NCBI GenBank assembly: GCA_023548195.1
Contig: JAJHZJ010000496.1
Location: forward strand, 11,191,570 to 11,255,569
DNA: 64,000 nucleotides
Direction: 5' to 3'
DNA from: Bettongia penicillata ogilbyi
Lineage: Eukaryota > Chordata > Mammalia > Diprotodontia > Potoroidae
The notes under the pieces were generated by a model that saw only the letters and a program-made list of their open reading frames with translations, ran no database searches and was not told where the DNA came from. The position numbers and the translations under genes were made by a program. Shown here one piece after another: positions 63,907 to 64,000 of the stretch; positions within the stretch are counted from its first letter, which is position 1, and each line of letters begins with the position of its first letter.

Positions 63907-64000
63907 CTGCTGTATTTGATGTAACTGGCCTGGCAATGGCTTCCGCTTTGGTTTCACAGAGAAAGTCATCGATAGAAGGGCTTAGGAGGGGTCTGCTTTC
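63907..64000 (-). CDS. PEX5L: PEX5L coding exon (ESRPLLSPSIDDFL...), cut by window edge
   Basis: 94 bp of the exon are visible, with donor 'ACAGCAG|gtaatt'. The frame reads ESRPLLSPSIDDFLCETK then AEAIARPVTSNTA, and one base (G) of the following Val codon. Human TRIP8b has the same sequence with Ser in place of Ala in CETK(S/A)EA. This corresponds to the variable region of TRIP8b, where alternative N-terminal exons change HCN surface expression. In the literature it is exon 4, joined directly to a first exon in a major neuronal form. Whether the acceptor is at or beyond the window edge cannot be seen. Next visible exon is 12.1 kb downstream. Confidence 0.94.

Larger units (their letters stand above)
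1..64000 (-). other. PEX5L: PEX5L gene body, internal part (partial at both ends)
   Basis: Five exons on the minus strand match the N-terminal half of PEX5L (TRIP8b/PEX5R). The order and phases agree: junctions are phase 1, 1, 2 and 0, and the last visible donor is also phase 0. The product is known to bind HCN1/2/4 channels through a core segment that contacts the cyclic-nucleotide-binding domain and through C-terminal TPR repeats that bind the channel's terminal tripeptide. Variable N-terminal exons tune channel trafficking. The window covers roughly residues encoded from the ESRPLL exon to the EEFERAKAAVE exon. Start codon, promoter, TPR exons and 3' UTR are outside. The identification rests on remembered protein similarity and on the splice structure. 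Confidence 0.95.

Overview
This window is nuclear DNA from a marsupial mammal. The evidence is the repeat content: tRNA-headed SINEs whose 3' halves end in an RTE/BovB-like 'ggggtcacgaagagt...gactgaacaac' tail (MAR1-like), abundant THER1/MIR CORE-SINEs, old L2 and L3/CR1 LINEs, and marsupial-type L1 3' ends. There is no bacterial or organellar gene, no operon and no CRISPR array. I cannot tell an American from an Australian marsupial.

One gene accounts for all the coding signal: PEX5L (TRIP8b, PEX5-related protein) on the minus strand. TRIP8b is the neuronal auxiliary subunit of HCN pacemaker channels and a paralogue of the peroxisomal import receptor PEX5. Five consecutive coding exons are visible. 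In transcript order they are 64000-63907 (cut by the window edge), 51776-51582, 47419-47296, 46462-46366 and 24946-24851. All visible splice sites are GT..AG, the phases are compatible at every junction, and the joined frame has no stop. The exons encode the N-terminal and middle part, from the region around ESRPLLSPSIDDFL to the HCN-binding core ...EEEFERAKAAVE. I did not find the C-terminal TPR-domain exons, which should lie below position 1, or the first exons, which should lie above 64000.

Everything else is intron: about 12.1 kb, 4.2 kb, 0.83 kb and 21.4 kb between the exons, plus 24.85 kb downstream. The introns hold over one hundred recognisable repeats: SINEs in both orientations, L2 fragments, L3/CR1 fragments, three L1 3' remnants, one small hAT-like DNA element, two copies of one solo LTR family (543 and 542 bp, with 5-bp or near 5-bp flanking duplications), and long microsatellites. 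Several blocks are nested and give a relative insertion order, notably 35.0-37.4 kb and 15.0-15.5 kb.

I found no undescribed biological system. The points most worth a second look are the tandemly duplicated splice acceptor of the 195-bp exon, the solo-LTR pair antisense to the gene, two further LTR-like stretches, the strand bias of the long polypyrimidine tracts, and a few repeat-free AT-rich stretches that could be conserved noncoding elements. Boundaries of repeats are by eye and usually good to about 10-30 bp. Family names are from memory of consensus sequences, not from a search.
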